This document shows positions 35,523 through 44,013 of a stretch of DNA of 64,000 nucleotides, in pieces. Position 1 is the first letter of the stretch, and each line of letters opens with the position of its first letter. Position numbers and translations under genes: made by a program. The stretch is taken from contig VXMJ01000083.1 of assembly GCA_009841145.1 (NCBI GenBank), forward strand, positions 25,325 through 89,324. Reading direction: 5' to 3'. Below the pieces are notes generated by a model, which worked only from the letters and a program-made list of their open reading frames with translations, did not search any database and was not told the DNA's origin. This DNA comes from Caldilineaceae bacterium SB0661_bin_34 (GTDB lineage: Bacteria; Chloroflexota; Anaerolineae; Caldilineales; Caldilineaceae).

Positions 35523-35762
35523 TCATCCCCAGCGCCTGAACAAATACAGAACCGCGTTCAGGATTACGGTCAACACGATGCTAACGGCCACCATGGTGCC
35601 CAGAGGAACGTGCACACTCATGCCCGGACGGTTCCAACGCAGGTTGCCTGGGATGTTGTCGATGGGAAGGCGCGGCAATATCAGCAGCAGGCCACCAGCG
35701 AGAATCAGTACGACACCCAGACCAATCAACAACTTTCCCATTGTTGGCAATGCTTCCTGCAT
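35523..35762 (-). CDS. DUF2905 small membrane protein
   Basis: 79 residues, two membrane helices (MGKLLIGLGVVLILAGGLLL and GTMVAVSIVLTVILNAVLYL) joined by a short loop, LPRLPIDNIPGNLRWNRPG, of the type found in DUF2905 proteins. GGAGG nine bases before the first ATG supports that start; a second ATG seven codons in is possible. The family is widespread and has no known function. Confidence 0.85.
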   Translation of the reverse strand: MQEALPTMGKLLIGLGVVLILAGGLLLILPRLPIDNIPGNLRWNRPGMSVHVPLGTMVAVSIVLTVILNAVLYLFRRWG

Positions 35763-35862
35763 GGTGCGGTGCCTCCCCCCTGTCTGTTCATGCGGTCACA
35801 TGCGGGCGGGCAAAGCCATGTCGGGGCGGTGATGCCACGGTGGCGACGACCGGCCGTTGTCA

Positions 35863-36519
35863 TCAGGGCACACAGTCTGTTGGGAGGAATGTGCCTGCGT
35901 GGCGCCGGAGATCCTGATGTGTATCAATATCGGCAAGTTGGCCGGGAGCCGTTTCCACCTCGCCTACTTCGCTCCTATGTGTCTCAAGGATGCCCCGCGC
36001 TCCCCGGTCCCCCTTCAAGCTCCTGATGCTGGACCACCAGACTCGCCCAAAAAGAGCGGGAGCTCCCAGCAGTTTTCCTTTGTGGACCGGAGCCGACATC
36101 GTCCAACCTTGATGCCACCGTTGTTGCAGACTGCGTAGGAGGTCGGGGGAAACAAGGGGTTGGTCGCTCAACATGAACAACACAGCTTCCACATTCGATG
36201 CGGTTCTTTCAAGATGATCGATGCCCATCTGCAGGCTGGTGGACATGCCACGCGACCAACCTGCGTTGTGGCATAAGCTCAAGCCGTCGTAGTTCCCGAG
36301 ATGGGGAACAACCGTCCGTTCCACCTCGGCCTGATGAGCACCTGTCACCACGACAATGGGTGAGGACGGCCGTCTGGCCTGCGCGGCGAGAGCGATGGCG
36401 TGTTCCAACAAGGTGCGGCCGCCAAGAACCGCGACCTGCTTGGCCCCACCGAAGCGACTTCCGCCACCGGCGGCCAAGATCACGAAGCTACAGGTTGCGG
36501 TTGGCGAGGTGGTGGTCAT
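35863..36519 (-). CDS. MobA/MocA-like nucleotidyltransferase
   Basis: 218 residues from the ATG at 36519 (a TTG start eight codons earlier is possible). The amino-terminal nucleotide-binding loop reads SFVILAAGGGSRFGGAKQ, followed by TLLEHAIALA, PIVVVTGAHQAEVE and LFMLSDQPLVSPDLL with the metal-binding Asp. This is the pattern of MocA-type CTP:molybdopterin cytidylyltransferases, which make the cofactor for xanthine-dehydrogenase-family enzymes. The fused molybdenum dehydrogenase at 18808-21468 would need such a cofactor, though the two genes are 14 kb apart. Other sugar-nucleotide roles cannot be excluded. Confidence 0.8.
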   Translation of the reverse strand: MTTTSPTATCSFVILAAGGGSRFGGAKQVAVLGGRTLLEHAIALAAQARRPSSPIVVVTGAHQAEVERTVVPHLGNYDGLSLCHNAGWSRGMSTSLQMGIDHLERTASNVEAVLFMLSDQPLVSPDLLRSLQQRWHQGWTMSAPVHKGKLLGAPALFGRVWWSSIRSLKGDRGARGILETHRSEVGEVETAPGQLADIDTHQDLRRHAGTFLPTDCVP

Positions 36520-36728
36520 ACAAAAAGCTCGGTTCGGAGGCAAAGGACGCGGAGTGACTGAGTGGGGCCTGTTGTGGCGCGCCTGGAGCCACTCTGCTGT
36601 CTTGCGTTGTCGCCTGGGAGTTTGGGTTCGGGGAAACCTGAGGGGGGCGGCATCGCGGGAAGCGGGTCAGATGCTCGGGTTCGGGGTCGGAATCCCCGAA
36701 ACGAGGAAGCCTATCCGTTTCGGAGAGT

Positions 36729-37133
36729 CTACTGTGCCAGTGCGGACAGGAACTGTGGGGCATTGACGATCCTTGTGCCGCGGTGTTCCTCAAGAGGCAA
36801 CAGATGCCGCCGATCACCGGTGACCAGGTAGTCGGCAGAAGCTTCCAATGCACATTCCAGAATACGGTTGTCGGCATGGTCCGGCTTGATCACGTCCAGA
36901 TGTTGACGGGGTTCAACTAAGGTGGCGACTCGATGCAGTGCTTCGAGGGCCGTGGACGAGCGATCATCGGACCAGTTGAACTTGCGCTCAAGGACTTCGG
37001 CCACTTCTTCCAATATGAATAAGGACAGATATAGTTCGAACCGCGCCCTGCGAGCCAGATCGAGCACCATGCGTTCGTTGCCTGGAAAGTTCAATCCGGA
37101 AATGATGACGTTGGTATCCAGAACAACCCTCAT
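36729..37133 (-). CDS. PIN-domain toxin of a type II toxin-antitoxin system
   Basis: 134 residues from the ATG at 37133. The PIN-domain acidic residues are visible: Asp in VVLDTNVIISGL, Glu in LEEVAEVLERKF, Asp in KPDHADNRILECAL and Asp in ADYLVTGDRRHLL. PIN toxins are Mg-dependent ribonucleases. The start codon overlaps the stop of the RHH gene by four bases (ATGA), the usual coupling of antitoxin first, toxin second. Confidence 0.9.
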   Translation of the reverse strand: MRVVLDTNVIISGLNFPGNERMVLDLARRARFELYLSLFILEEVAEVLERKFNWSDDRSSTALEALHRVATLVEPRQHLDVIKPDHADNRILECALEASADYLVTGDRRHLLPLEEHRGTRIVNAPQFLSALAQ

Positions 37134-37387
37134 GTCCGGGCCGGGTTGGTCTCGGATCGATATTCTTCCACTAGGCGGGCCACGTCCTCCGGTCCGATAC
37201 CCTCTTCCCTTGCCTTCTGCTCTCCATATTGGAGGAGCTGCCGCCACTCGTGCTCTTCAATGTAGCGGACCACTGCAGTGCGCAAAAACTCACTTCTGGA
37301 GCTTCCCTGCTGTGCTGCCACCTCGTTCACCCTTTCCGCCATTTCCGGTGGTAGGGAGAAAGTGATTGTCTTGGTTGTGCGTGCCAT
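37130..37387 (-). CDS. Ribbon-helix-helix antitoxin
   Basis: 85 residues. The amino-terminal 45 residues are a ribbon-helix-helix DNA-binding domain (TKTITFSLPPEMAERVNEVA, QQGSSRSEFLRTAVVRYIEE). The acidic carboxyl tail (REEGIGPEDVARLVEEYRSE) is the part expected to wrap the PIN toxin. Autoregulation is likely through the repeats just upstream at 37390-37431. Confidence 0.9.
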   Translation of the reverse strand: MARTTKTITFSLPPEMAERVNEVAAQQGSSRSEFLRTAVVRYIEEHEWRQLLQYGEQKAREEGIGPEDVARLVEEYRSETNPART

Positions 37388-37389
37388 AA

Positions 37390-37431
37390 GTACCATGGTT
37401 GTTACTGGGTCTTACTTGCCCAGTGTACCAT
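37390..37431 (-). promoter_or_regulatory. Candidate operator of the RHH/PIN operon
   Basis: Directly before the antitoxin start, GTACCAT occurs twice in direct repeat (37390-37396 and 37425-37431), enclosing an inverted repeat ACTGGG/CCCAGT (37404-37409 and 37419-37424). Such arrays are typical of binding sites for dimeric RHH repressors. Confidence 0.5.
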
Positions 37432-37633
37432 CGGAGTTCCCTCCCGGTGATTGCAGCTTTCGCCCCGCCTCCCAATGCGTCGGAAGGTCGGCACTGGGAG
37501 ATTGGAACCTGAGGCCGCATGGCGGAACTTCAGGAAAGAGTCGCATCCCCCGTATCCAACCTGCCATCGGTCGACCACGCCACCCCCGCGGTGCAGCACC
37601 ATACGCGGACTCGTCAACAGGACGACGCAGGTT

Positions 37634-39451
37634 TCAGAACAGCTGCGCGTAGGACGGCTGAAAGGCATACCGCTCGAGGTGGAGGGTTAGGTCCACCGCG
37701 CGGCCGGCCGGCAAGTCGACCTGTGCCCTGCCCCCGGAATCGGCTTCCTGTATATCCTCCCGGGTTCCATCCGCTTCCACGGCCTTGATGCGGTGTTCCC
37801 CGAACGCTCCGCCCTGGATGAGCAGGGAGCGACATTCCCCGGGGTGGATATTCACCAGGCTGACCGAGACTGTGTCGGCGTCCATCGCGGTTACTAGGGC
37901 TGCCGTGTCCTGCGGCAGGCCCGGCCGCCGTTCCGTCGCGTCGAAGTACCTGAGCCGGGTGTGCAGGAGCCCCCCGTGGTACACGATCTGCGGCCCACCG
38001 CAGGTTAGCTGCAGCAGACTTTCGGTGTGGACCGGATTGCGGTCCTGCCAGTGATGGACGTCCCAGGTCTCCGGATCCCCGTCGTCGTTCCGGATCAGAT
38101 CCATGCGGCGCAGCACCTCGCTGTACTGGTTCTGCAGGATTAAGGACGGATAGTCCGGGAGCTTCCCTTGCAGGTAGAGGAACCAGGGGCCGGCATGCTG
38201 ATCGTCGCCCTTGCCGCGGCCCGGCGCCAGCCGGCTCCATTCGTTCCTCATCTCCGGCACGCGCTCAAGGCGAGCCAGATCCTCCTCGGCAAAGGACATG
38301 AAGTAGAGCTGGAGCAGGTGCTGGGGCCGAAACGGTCGAAATGACTGCCAGCCCGAATCGGTGCGGCGGTGGGGCACCAGCCACCGGCCGTTGTCTTCCC
38401 GACCCTGCGACTGCACGAAGTCCAGCTGGCCGCGCGGGATGTCCAGATAGCCCATGTCGCCGGTTAGCAGAACCGCATTCATGGCCGCCACGGTCAGGGG
38501 TTCGATGATCGTGGGGAAACCGTGCGGCCACGACCAGCCGTAGTAGCCGCCCCACCACTTGCCGTCCATGCACTCGCCGATGGTGCCGGAGGGGCCGACA
38601 TTGTCCGGACAGATGCCGTTGTTGCACCGAATGCGGTCCGCCCAGGATTCCAGGTAGTCCAGGACCCAGCTTCGGTATTTGTCGTCCCCTGTCAGTGCAT
38701 AGGCATGGGTCACCAGGCTGGTGGCGGTCAGGTTGAGTGGTACGTCGCCACGCATCATGCGCCGGTTCAGGGCATCCAGGATGACCGCAAAGGCGTCGTT
38801 GTCGCACCAGTCCGCCTTCTCCACCATCTCCCCGCTGTGCCAGGCCTCCTGTCGGCTCGGCACGTCCAGGTCCTCGTAGGGCAGGGGATAGTCGGACAGA
38901 ACCCAGCGATGGGTTTCCCAGTCCTCGACCGAGTTTTTGAACCGCGGGCCGCGGCTGCCGTTGATCGGGGAACGCATCTGCCGGAGTTCGGGATCCCAGT
39001 TTTGGGCCTCCGGGTCCTCGCCCGTGTACATGTGGGCGAAGCGCAGGGCCCGGGCACGATCCGGCTGACGCTGCGGATCCGCCAGGCCGAAGTAGTAGAA
39101 GTAGATGGACGACTCCCCGTGGTGCATCCAGTCGTAGTAGCCGTCGAATTCGCGGTGGATTTGGCCGTAGGCCGTGAACTGCCGGGTCACTGCATCCCAC
39201 AGCATGCGGCTCCGCTCATGCAGATCCGCCGCCCCGCCCAAGGCGTAGAACAGGGGCCAGTTGTGATAGCTCTCGTACCCGTCGTCCGAGCCGTCCATGC
39301 CCGGCCATCGATCACGCCAGACGAAGGTGCCGTCGGCGCGCGTGTAGCGCGCCTGGTACATGCGCGCGGTCTTGTTCATGACGGAGATCAGGTGGCGCTG
39401 ACGCAGGGCCCAGTCCGGAATGGGTGCTGTCCGGGTAGCCGCGATGTGCAT
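37634..39451 (-). CDS. Large uncharacterised protein, probable alpha/alpha-toroid with C-terminal beta domain (paralogue 2)
   Basis: 605 residues from the ATG at 39451, preceded by AGGAA; longer in-frame starts read into unrelated sequence. It is colinear with the protein at 10242-12122: RQRHLISVMNK, FVWRDRWPGMDG, NWPLFYALGG, GESSIYFYYFGLADP, NGSRGPRFK, GWSWPHGFP, VHHWQDRNPVHTESLLQL and a closing beta segment, VSVSLVNIHPGECRSLLIQG. I cannot place it in a named family. The helical, aromatic-rich core suggests an (alpha/alpha) toroid of the kind found in carbohydrate-active enzymes. It follows a Gfo/Idh oxidoreductase gene on the same strand with a 136-base gap, echoing the aldo/keto reductase pairing of paralogue 1. 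Confidence 0.75.
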   Translation of the reverse strand: MHIAATRTAPIPDWALRQRHLISVMNKTARMYQARYTRADGTFVWRDRWPGMDGSDDGYESYHNWPLFYALGGAADLHERSRMLWDAVTRQFTAYGQIHREFDGYYDWMHHGESSIYFYYFGLADPQRQPDRARALRFAHMYTGEDPEAQNWDPELRQMRSPINGSRGPRFKNSVEDWETHRWVLSDYPLPYEDLDVPSRQEAWHSGEMVEKADWCDNDAFAVILDALNRRMMRGDVPLNLTATSLVTHAYALTGDDKYRSWVLDYLESWADRIRCNNGICPDNVGPSGTIGECMDGKWWGGYYGWSWPHGFPTIIEPLTVAAMNAVLLTGDMGYLDIPRGQLDFVQSQGREDNGRWLVPHRRTDSGWQSFRPFRPQHLLQLYFMSFAEEDLARLERVPEMRNEWSRLAPGRGKGDDQHAGPWFLYLQGKLPDYPSLILQNQYSEVLRRMDLIRNDDGDPETWDVHHWQDRNPVHTESLLQLTCGGPQIVYHGGLLHTRLRYFDATERRPGLPQDTAALVTAMDADTVSVSLVNIHPGECRSLLIQGGAFGEHRIKAVEADGTREDIQEADSGGRAQVDLPAGRAVDLTLHLERYAFQPSYAQLF

Positions 39452-39587
39452 GGTGGGTTCCTGGCTGTTGGGATAACGAACAGAGCAAGGCCCACCGGCG
39501 GAGATTGGACCCTGGGTCGGTTGGCTGTACTCGGACCCATCCCCAAGGACCTGCACCGGGATGCAGGGAAGGGATGGGTTGGACGGG

Positions 39588-40718
39588 TCAGCGGCTGGCT
39601 TGTGGAAACATGGCCTTGCGTCGGAAGCGGGCCGGGGTGTGGTCATGCACCGATTCCGATGCCAGAATGCGCTGGCTGCGTTGGTCCAAGGGCAGATTGA
39701 TCCGCTGGCCGCCGGAGCGGTGGGAGGCATGGATGCCGAACGCAACCTCCAGGGCGTGGCGTGCATCATCGCCCGAACAGCGCGGGCTGTCGCCGGTCTC
39801 AATGCAGTGAATCAGGTCGGAAATGATGATTTCGCCCATGCCATCAATGCTGACCGGCCAGGGGTAGGGGTACTTGACCGGCAGGCCTGCTCCGCGGATC
39901 CCGCCGGGCACCAGACGGTACAGCTCAAAGTCCAGTCCGTGGGTAGAGGAGCGAATCCGGCCTTCGGTGCCGATGGCCTCGAAGTCCCAGCTGGCCGCGC
40001 CGCAGTTCATTCCCCGCATGTAGCCGCGCAGGCCGTTGGCAAAGGCCAGATAGGCATTGCCCTGCAGGTCTTCGTCGGCGGTGGCCCCATCCGTCTCGTT
40101 GAGTTCGCCGAACAGCCAGTCCACCCTGCTGTCCGCCAAGAAGCACATGGTGTCGATCAGGTGGCTGCCGTTGGATGAGAGCGGACAGGTCCCGTAGCCG
40201 GTCACCTGCAGCATCTCGCCCAGATCGCCGGCCTTCATCAATTTGTGGGCTTCGTGGAACAGCGGGTGCCAGCGCCGGGAACAGTTCACGGCCATTACCA
40301 CGCCATGGTCGGCACAACTCTGCACCATGGCATCCGCCTCCTCCAGCGTGAAGGCGATGGGCTTCTCCGCCCAGATGGCCTTGACGCTGGCCTCGGCGCA
40401 ATCCTGGACGATTTGTGCCCGGTAACGGGCCGAGGTGCAGACGCTGACAATGTCGATGCGTTCGGCGGCCAGCATGTCGCGGTGGTCGGCATACAGCTGG
40501 CTGTCGGCCAACCCGAACCGCGATCCGAACTCCGCACGCTGCCCCTCATGAGGATCGGCGCCTGCGACCAGGTCAGTCTGGTGGGAGGCTGCATAGCTGG
40601 GGCCGTGACAGTAGGGGAGAAAGAAGACTCCACCCCTAGCCACCTCGTAGCGGATCTCGTCGTCGAACGTGTTGCCCATGCGGCCAAGGCCGATGACTGC
40701 TGCCCTCAAACGTGCCAT
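39588..40718 (-). CDS. Gfo/Idh/MocA-family oxidoreductase
   Basis: 376 residues. The Rossmann motif AAVIGLGRMGNTFDDEIRY is at the amino terminus and the family Lys is in IWAEKPIAFTLEEADAMV. His and Asp in GSHLIDTMCFLADS lie in the substrate domain, as in glucose-fructose oxidoreductase relatives. It has an insertion after the glycine loop (FFLPYCHGPSY). It is only distantly similar to the copy at 2774. It lies upstream of the uncharacterised toroid protein on the same strand and downstream of the SPFH gene's terminator, so it starts a separate transcript. Probably oxidises a sugar or glycoside; substrate unknown. Confidence 0.88.
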   Translation of the reverse strand: MARLRAAVIGLGRMGNTFDDEIRYEVARGGVFFLPYCHGPSYAASHQTDLVAGADPHEGQRAEFGSRFGLADSQLYADHRDMLAAERIDIVSVCTSARYRAQIVQDCAEASVKAIWAEKPIAFTLEEADAMVQSCADHGVVMAVNCSRRWHPLFHEAHKLMKAGDLGEMLQVTGYGTCPLSSNGSHLIDTMCFLADSRVDWLFGELNETDGATADEDLQGNAYLAFANGLRGYMRGMNCGAASWDFEAIGTEGRIRSSTHGLDFELYRLVPGGIRGAGLPVKYPYPWPVSIDGMGEIIISDLIHCIETGDSPRCSGDDARHALEVAFGIHASHRSGGQRINLPLDQRSQRILASESVHDHTPARFRRKAMFPQASR

Positions 40719-40813
40719 GACGACAAGCCTCTCAATTCAGTTGCGGGAAGGTGTGCGCCGCGTTCGGCACCGGCAGCATTGTGGCACAGGGCTGCGTCAC
40801 GCATTTCGGCAAC

Positions 40814-40846
40814 AAAAAAGGAGGCGGATCTTGGGGATCCGCCCCC
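40814..40846 (-). terminator. Rho-independent terminator of the SPFH gene
   Basis: GGCGGATC (40823-40830) pairs with GATCCGCC (40836-40843), extended by GG/CC across one mismatch. On the minus strand the stem is followed directly by six T (A run at 40814-40819). It lies about 40 bases after the stop codon of the SPFH gene and is the clearest terminator in the window. Confidence 0.85.
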
Positions 40847-40888
40847 TTTGCATCGTCCGGTCCGGGAACCGGGTCATGGACGACGGCT

Positions 40889-42055
40889 CTACTGCGGTGG
40901 GGTGACGTCCGCCACGGGCTGGATCTGCTCGCCGGGGATCACCAGGGTCGGCGTGGTGCCTTCCGGCGTGATCAGCAGCTTTTCCGTGTTGGCCAGGGCG
41001 TTTGCGTTCTCGCGGGCAATGTGGAAGTTCAGTAGTCCCGGGTTTGCGGTGTAGAGCAGGCCCAGCGCCGCTTCGACCGCGGTCGAAGCCCGCGCCTGCT
41101 CGGCGGAGGCCAGGGCCCGGACGGTCTGGACTTCCAGATCCAGTTGGGCCTCCAGCAGTTCGTTGGACTTCTGAGCCTCGATCACGGCGCGATTGGCCTC
41201 GACCCGGGCCAGTTCGTTGGCCCGTTCGGCCTGGATGACCTTCTGCTGGGCGGCCAGCCGTTCCTCGTCCAGCTGTGCCAGGAGGACCTTCTGCCGGGTT
41301 TCTTCCTGAAGCCGGCTCTGCTCGACCCGAATCTGCCCTTCTTGCAGAGCCTGTTCGGCCGCCGCCTGGGCCTTGGCCCGCAGTTCATCCTGGGCGGCCT
41401 TCTCCGTCTGCAGGCGGCTCTGGACAATTTCGTCGAGGCGCGCCTGGGCTTCCGGTGCGATGGTCACTTCCGGCACGGCCACGTTCTCGACCACCAAGCC
41501 GACATTCTGCGCCAGCTTGTTGAGTTCGGAGTCGATGCAGGCCCGCAGGGCATCGCGTGCCGTGCCGATCACGGCGTCGTCGAAGGTACGGTCTCCCACG
41601 CAGACCTTCATGGCTTGTTGTGCACGCTGTTCGATATGGGCCCGTGCGGCTTGGTCGTTGAGATAAAGCGTGTTGTACTGGGCCCAAAGAGTCCGCAGTT
41701 GGTCGGCACTTTCGAGGCGGGGACGGAAAATGTCGCCGGCCGCGGCCAGGCCGATACGCTGCTTGTCGCTGGTGATGATTTCCGGATCGGCGACCAGGAA
41801 CGGCACGGCTGCCGACGAAACCCGCTTCAGTTCCACGAAGAGACCGACATCGGAGTAGACGCCGGGGCCGACTACATCAACGATGCGGCCGCCACGGAAC
41901 TTGATGCCGACCTCCTGTTCCTCCACCCGGGCCAGGATGTAGTAGAACCGCGACCCCAGAAGCCAGACCACAAGTCCGACTACGATCAGTACCAGCAGAA
42001 AGGTGCCGGCCCTGCGAGTGCCCCTGGGCGGAGAGGGAATGTCCATGCGTGCCAT
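40889..42055 (-). CDS. SPFH/Band 7 (prohibitin-like) membrane protein
   Basis: 388 residues. One membrane helix near the amino terminus (GTFLLVLIVVGLVVWLLGSRF) is followed by the SPFH domain (EEQEVGIKFRGGRIVDVVGPG to about residue 200). A long Gln/Glu/Ala-rich coiled coil (about 205-325: AQDELRAKAQAAAEQALQEG and onward) follows, and then a short tail. Such proteins oligomerise in membranes, organise microdomains and support membrane proteases or stress responses. A strong terminator follows. The divergent neighbour, across 264 bases, is a small LiaF-like protein, also linked to envelope stress in other bacteria. Confidence 0.9.
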   Translation of the reverse strand: MARMDIPSPPRGTRRAGTFLLVLIVVGLVVWLLGSRFYYILARVEEQEVGIKFRGGRIVDVVGPGVYSDVGLFVELKRVSSAAVPFLVADPEIITSDKQRIGLAAAGDIFRPRLESADQLRTLWAQYNTLYLNDQAARAHIEQRAQQAMKVCVGDRTFDDAVIGTARDALRACIDSELNKLAQNVGLVVENVAVPEVTIAPEAQARLDEIVQSRLQTEKAAQDELRAKAQAAAEQALQEGQIRVEQSRLQEETRQKVLLAQLDEERLAAQQKVIQAERANELARVEANRAVIEAQKSNELLEAQLDLEVQTVRALASAEQARASTAVEAALGLLYTANPGLLNFHIARENANALANTEKLLITPEGTTPTLVIPGEQIQPVADVTPPQ

Positions 42056-42319
42056 TGCTTGTGTCCTGCCGGTTGGTTGAGGCGGAGAAAGGTGGGTCTC
42101 CGGGCCGATCCGCGAATTCTAGCAGGCGGATTGGCCGGAAACCCTGTGGAGATGCCCGAAATCCGGCCACCGAGCCGCGGGATTTGCAACTCAAGGGGGG
42201 AACGCTGCGTTAATGGATAAAGGGATTGGCGTCCCGGCCGATCGCCGGGTGACGGTGGTTGCCGGAACAGGTGAAACGGAGCGGGCCATGATGGCCCGCT
42301 TCCCAGCAACGGGACTGAC

Positions 42320-42676
42320 ATGAAATTCTTTACGATTTTCGGATCCACTGAACACAAGGAGCGGACGCGGTCGTTTGACGGCGGCAACGCGGTGACCGTC
42401 TTTGGCTCCACCGAGATTGACCTGACCCAGTCGGTGATGCAGGGGGACGAGGTCCTGCTCGAGGTCTTCACGATCTTCGGTTCCACGGTGCTGCGGGTGC
42501 CCGAGGCCTGGGATGTCAACTGGTCGGGGCTGACCTTGTTGGGGTCGGTCGAAGGCCAGAACCACGGCAACGGCCCCAAGGCGCGGCGCGTGGTCATCTC
42601 GGGCCTGACTCTCTTCGGCTCCTTCGAGATCCTGCACGGCAGGTGGGTGGAATCGGAGGGCGATTCGGCTTCCTGA
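42320..42676 (+). CDS. Small LiaF-like (cell-envelope stress type) beta-repeat protein
   Basis: 118 residues without signal or membrane segment. It is made of repeated strands with a Phe-Gly-Ser turn: FFTIFGSTEH, VTVFGSTEIDL, FTIFGSTVLRVP, LTLLGSVEG, LTLFGSFEI. This matches the carboxyl-terminal LiaF/DUF2154 domain, which in Bacillus follows a membrane part and signals cell-wall antibiotic stress; here the domain stands alone. Divergent from the SPFH gene. Role in this organism not known. Confidence 0.75.
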   Translation: MKFFTIFGSTEHKERTRSFDGGNAVTVFGSTEIDLTQSVMQGDEVLLEVFTIFGSTVLRVPEAWDVNWSGLTLLGSVEGQNHGNGPKARRVVISGLTLFGSFEILHGRWVESEGDSAS

Positions 42677-42955
42677 TCGTTCCATACTGCCAAGGCACGA
42701 TCCCGGATGGGTTGCCGGGACTTCCGTGTCACCGTCTGACAGCTGGTATTGCGGCGCGAAGCGGCACTGCACGCGGAGTCGATTCGGTCGACTGCCGTTG
42801 GGCGCTCCTGGCCAACGGCGTTGGGTTTGTCCATGCTGTACGGGCGGCGCACCCTGCCCTTCCTGGAGTGGTGGCAGCCGTCCGATATGAACGTGTCACC
42901 GGTACCCCCGATAATCTAGTCCGGTTGTGTGGGACCTGGCCCCGAATTCGTCGCT

Positions 42956-43891
42956 TCAGTCCCAGCCGACCGTTGCGCGGGCAAGGCCGGACTGCCATTC
43001 ACCCCCCTTTAGGCCGGCGTAGAGCAGGTAGTGACAGCCGTCACTGGTGAATATCTGTGGGGTCAGGATCCCGTCGCAGTCCCAGGCTTTCCGATCGGCA
43101 GAGGATTCGAAGACGGGATTGGCCGGGTTCGGTTCGAACATGCGGAAGTCCCGCGTGCGGACATGGCCGATCCGCCAGACCTGCCCGTCACAACCGCCGT
43201 ACAAAATGTGGAAGAACTTCCCTTCCCGGAACAGTTCCGCCTCCCGTACGCCTTGGCTGTCCCAGCTCCTCCCGGTCCCGCGAAAGACTGGATTGGCCGA
43301 ATCCTTGGTCACGGCCGCGGGATCGCCGACGGGCGCTGTGGCATGGCATATGACCGGCGGCCCATCGGATTCGCCGGTGTACACAATGTGGATCAGGTTG
43401 TCGTGCACGGCAACGGAGGGATGGGACGAGCCATCGCGTTCATGGGGCGCGTCCGCCGCGATGACCGGTTCCGCGACCACGCGGGTCCAGTGCCCGAGGT
43501 CGCCATCACTCACCAGCAGGCCGGTTTGTTTGGGTACCCGCCGGCGGCGGCCCAGATAGTAGGCATAGTAGCGGCCGTCCGCCGGGTTCCGGAACGGAAA
43601 GGGATATTCCACGGTGTAGTTGTCGAAGCCGGTGAATGACGGCAGAAGCACTGGATTGCGCGGATCGTGAGTCACGGCCGCCGGATTGTGGGCCGGAGCC
43701 GTACTGTGCATGAGGACCCAGTAGTTGCCGTCCTTGCGCCGGCCCCACAGATAGTGGACGGTATCGTCCACCACGATGGCATGGGCAGCCGCGGCCCATT
43801 CGGGTAGAGGGCGGGACAGTAGGGGAGTCCCAGCCATCCGTTCAAAGGAGACGCGGATGTCAAAGAGGCAGTCGTCTTTGCCGATTCTCAT
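42956..43891 (-). CDS. Five-bladed beta-propeller glycosidase-like protein (GH43/GH32-like fold)
   Basis: 311 residues from the ATG at 43891, which overlaps the TGA of an upstream reading frame by four bases and has GGAAGG just before it. Repeated blades include HAIVVDDTVHYLWGRRKDG, HPSVAVHDNLIHIVYTGE and REAELFREGKFFHILYGG, each followed by NPV-type turns. This is the pattern of the GH32/43/68/130 propeller enzymes that act on arabinans, fructans, xylans or mannosides. No signal peptide is seen, so it would act in the cytosol. The exact family and catalytic acids were not fixed. Confidence 0.75.
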   Translation of the reverse strand: MRIGKDDCLFDIRVSFERMAGTPLLSRPLPEWAAAAHAIVVDDTVHYLWGRRKDGNYWVLMHSTAPAHNPAAVTHDPRNPVLLPSFTGFDNYTVEYPFPFRNPADGRYYAYYLGRRRRVPKQTGLLVSDGDLGHWTRVVAEPVIAADAPHERDGSSHPSVAVHDNLIHIVYTGESDGPPVICHATAPVGDPAAVTKDSANPVFRGTGRSWDSQGVREAELFREGKFFHILYGGCDGQVWRIGHVRTRDFRMFEPNPANPVFESSADRKAWDCDGILTPQIFTSDGCHYLLYAGLKGGEWQSGLARATVGWD

Positions 43892-44013
43892 GTCCTTCCG
43901 TCCGGGTTCTTGCGGGCGATTGGAGGCGCTTCAGCCAACCAGCGCACCAGATTGGCCAGAATGCGGTCCGCCACCGGATCCTGGCTGAGACGGCTGTCAG
44001 GCGGTGGGTGCAC
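43888..44013 (-). pseudogene. Carboxyl-terminal remnant of a lost upstream gene
   Basis: On the minus strand, a 41-codon frame opening at GTG 44013 right after an in-frame TAG ends in a TGA that overlaps the propeller gene start (ATGA). It reads SQDPVADRILANLVRWLAEA, the kind of ending found in glycoside hydrolases and related proteins. The coupling to the propeller gene suggests this is the surviving tail of the former first gene of the operon; the rest has been deleted. Confidence 0.45.

Noticed and set aside
1331..37387. A single defence island made of Mrr-like, TnpB, SBD-HNH, Uma2, Vsr and toxin-antitoxin genes
   Set aside because: The genes are scattered over 36 kb among metabolic operons on both strands, with no shared operon, so they are listed separately.
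39452..39802. Upstream extension of the second toroid-like protein
   Set aside because: Lies antisense to the end of the Gfo/Idh region and intergenic DNA, has no counterpart in the paralogue; the ATG at 39451 has AGGAA.
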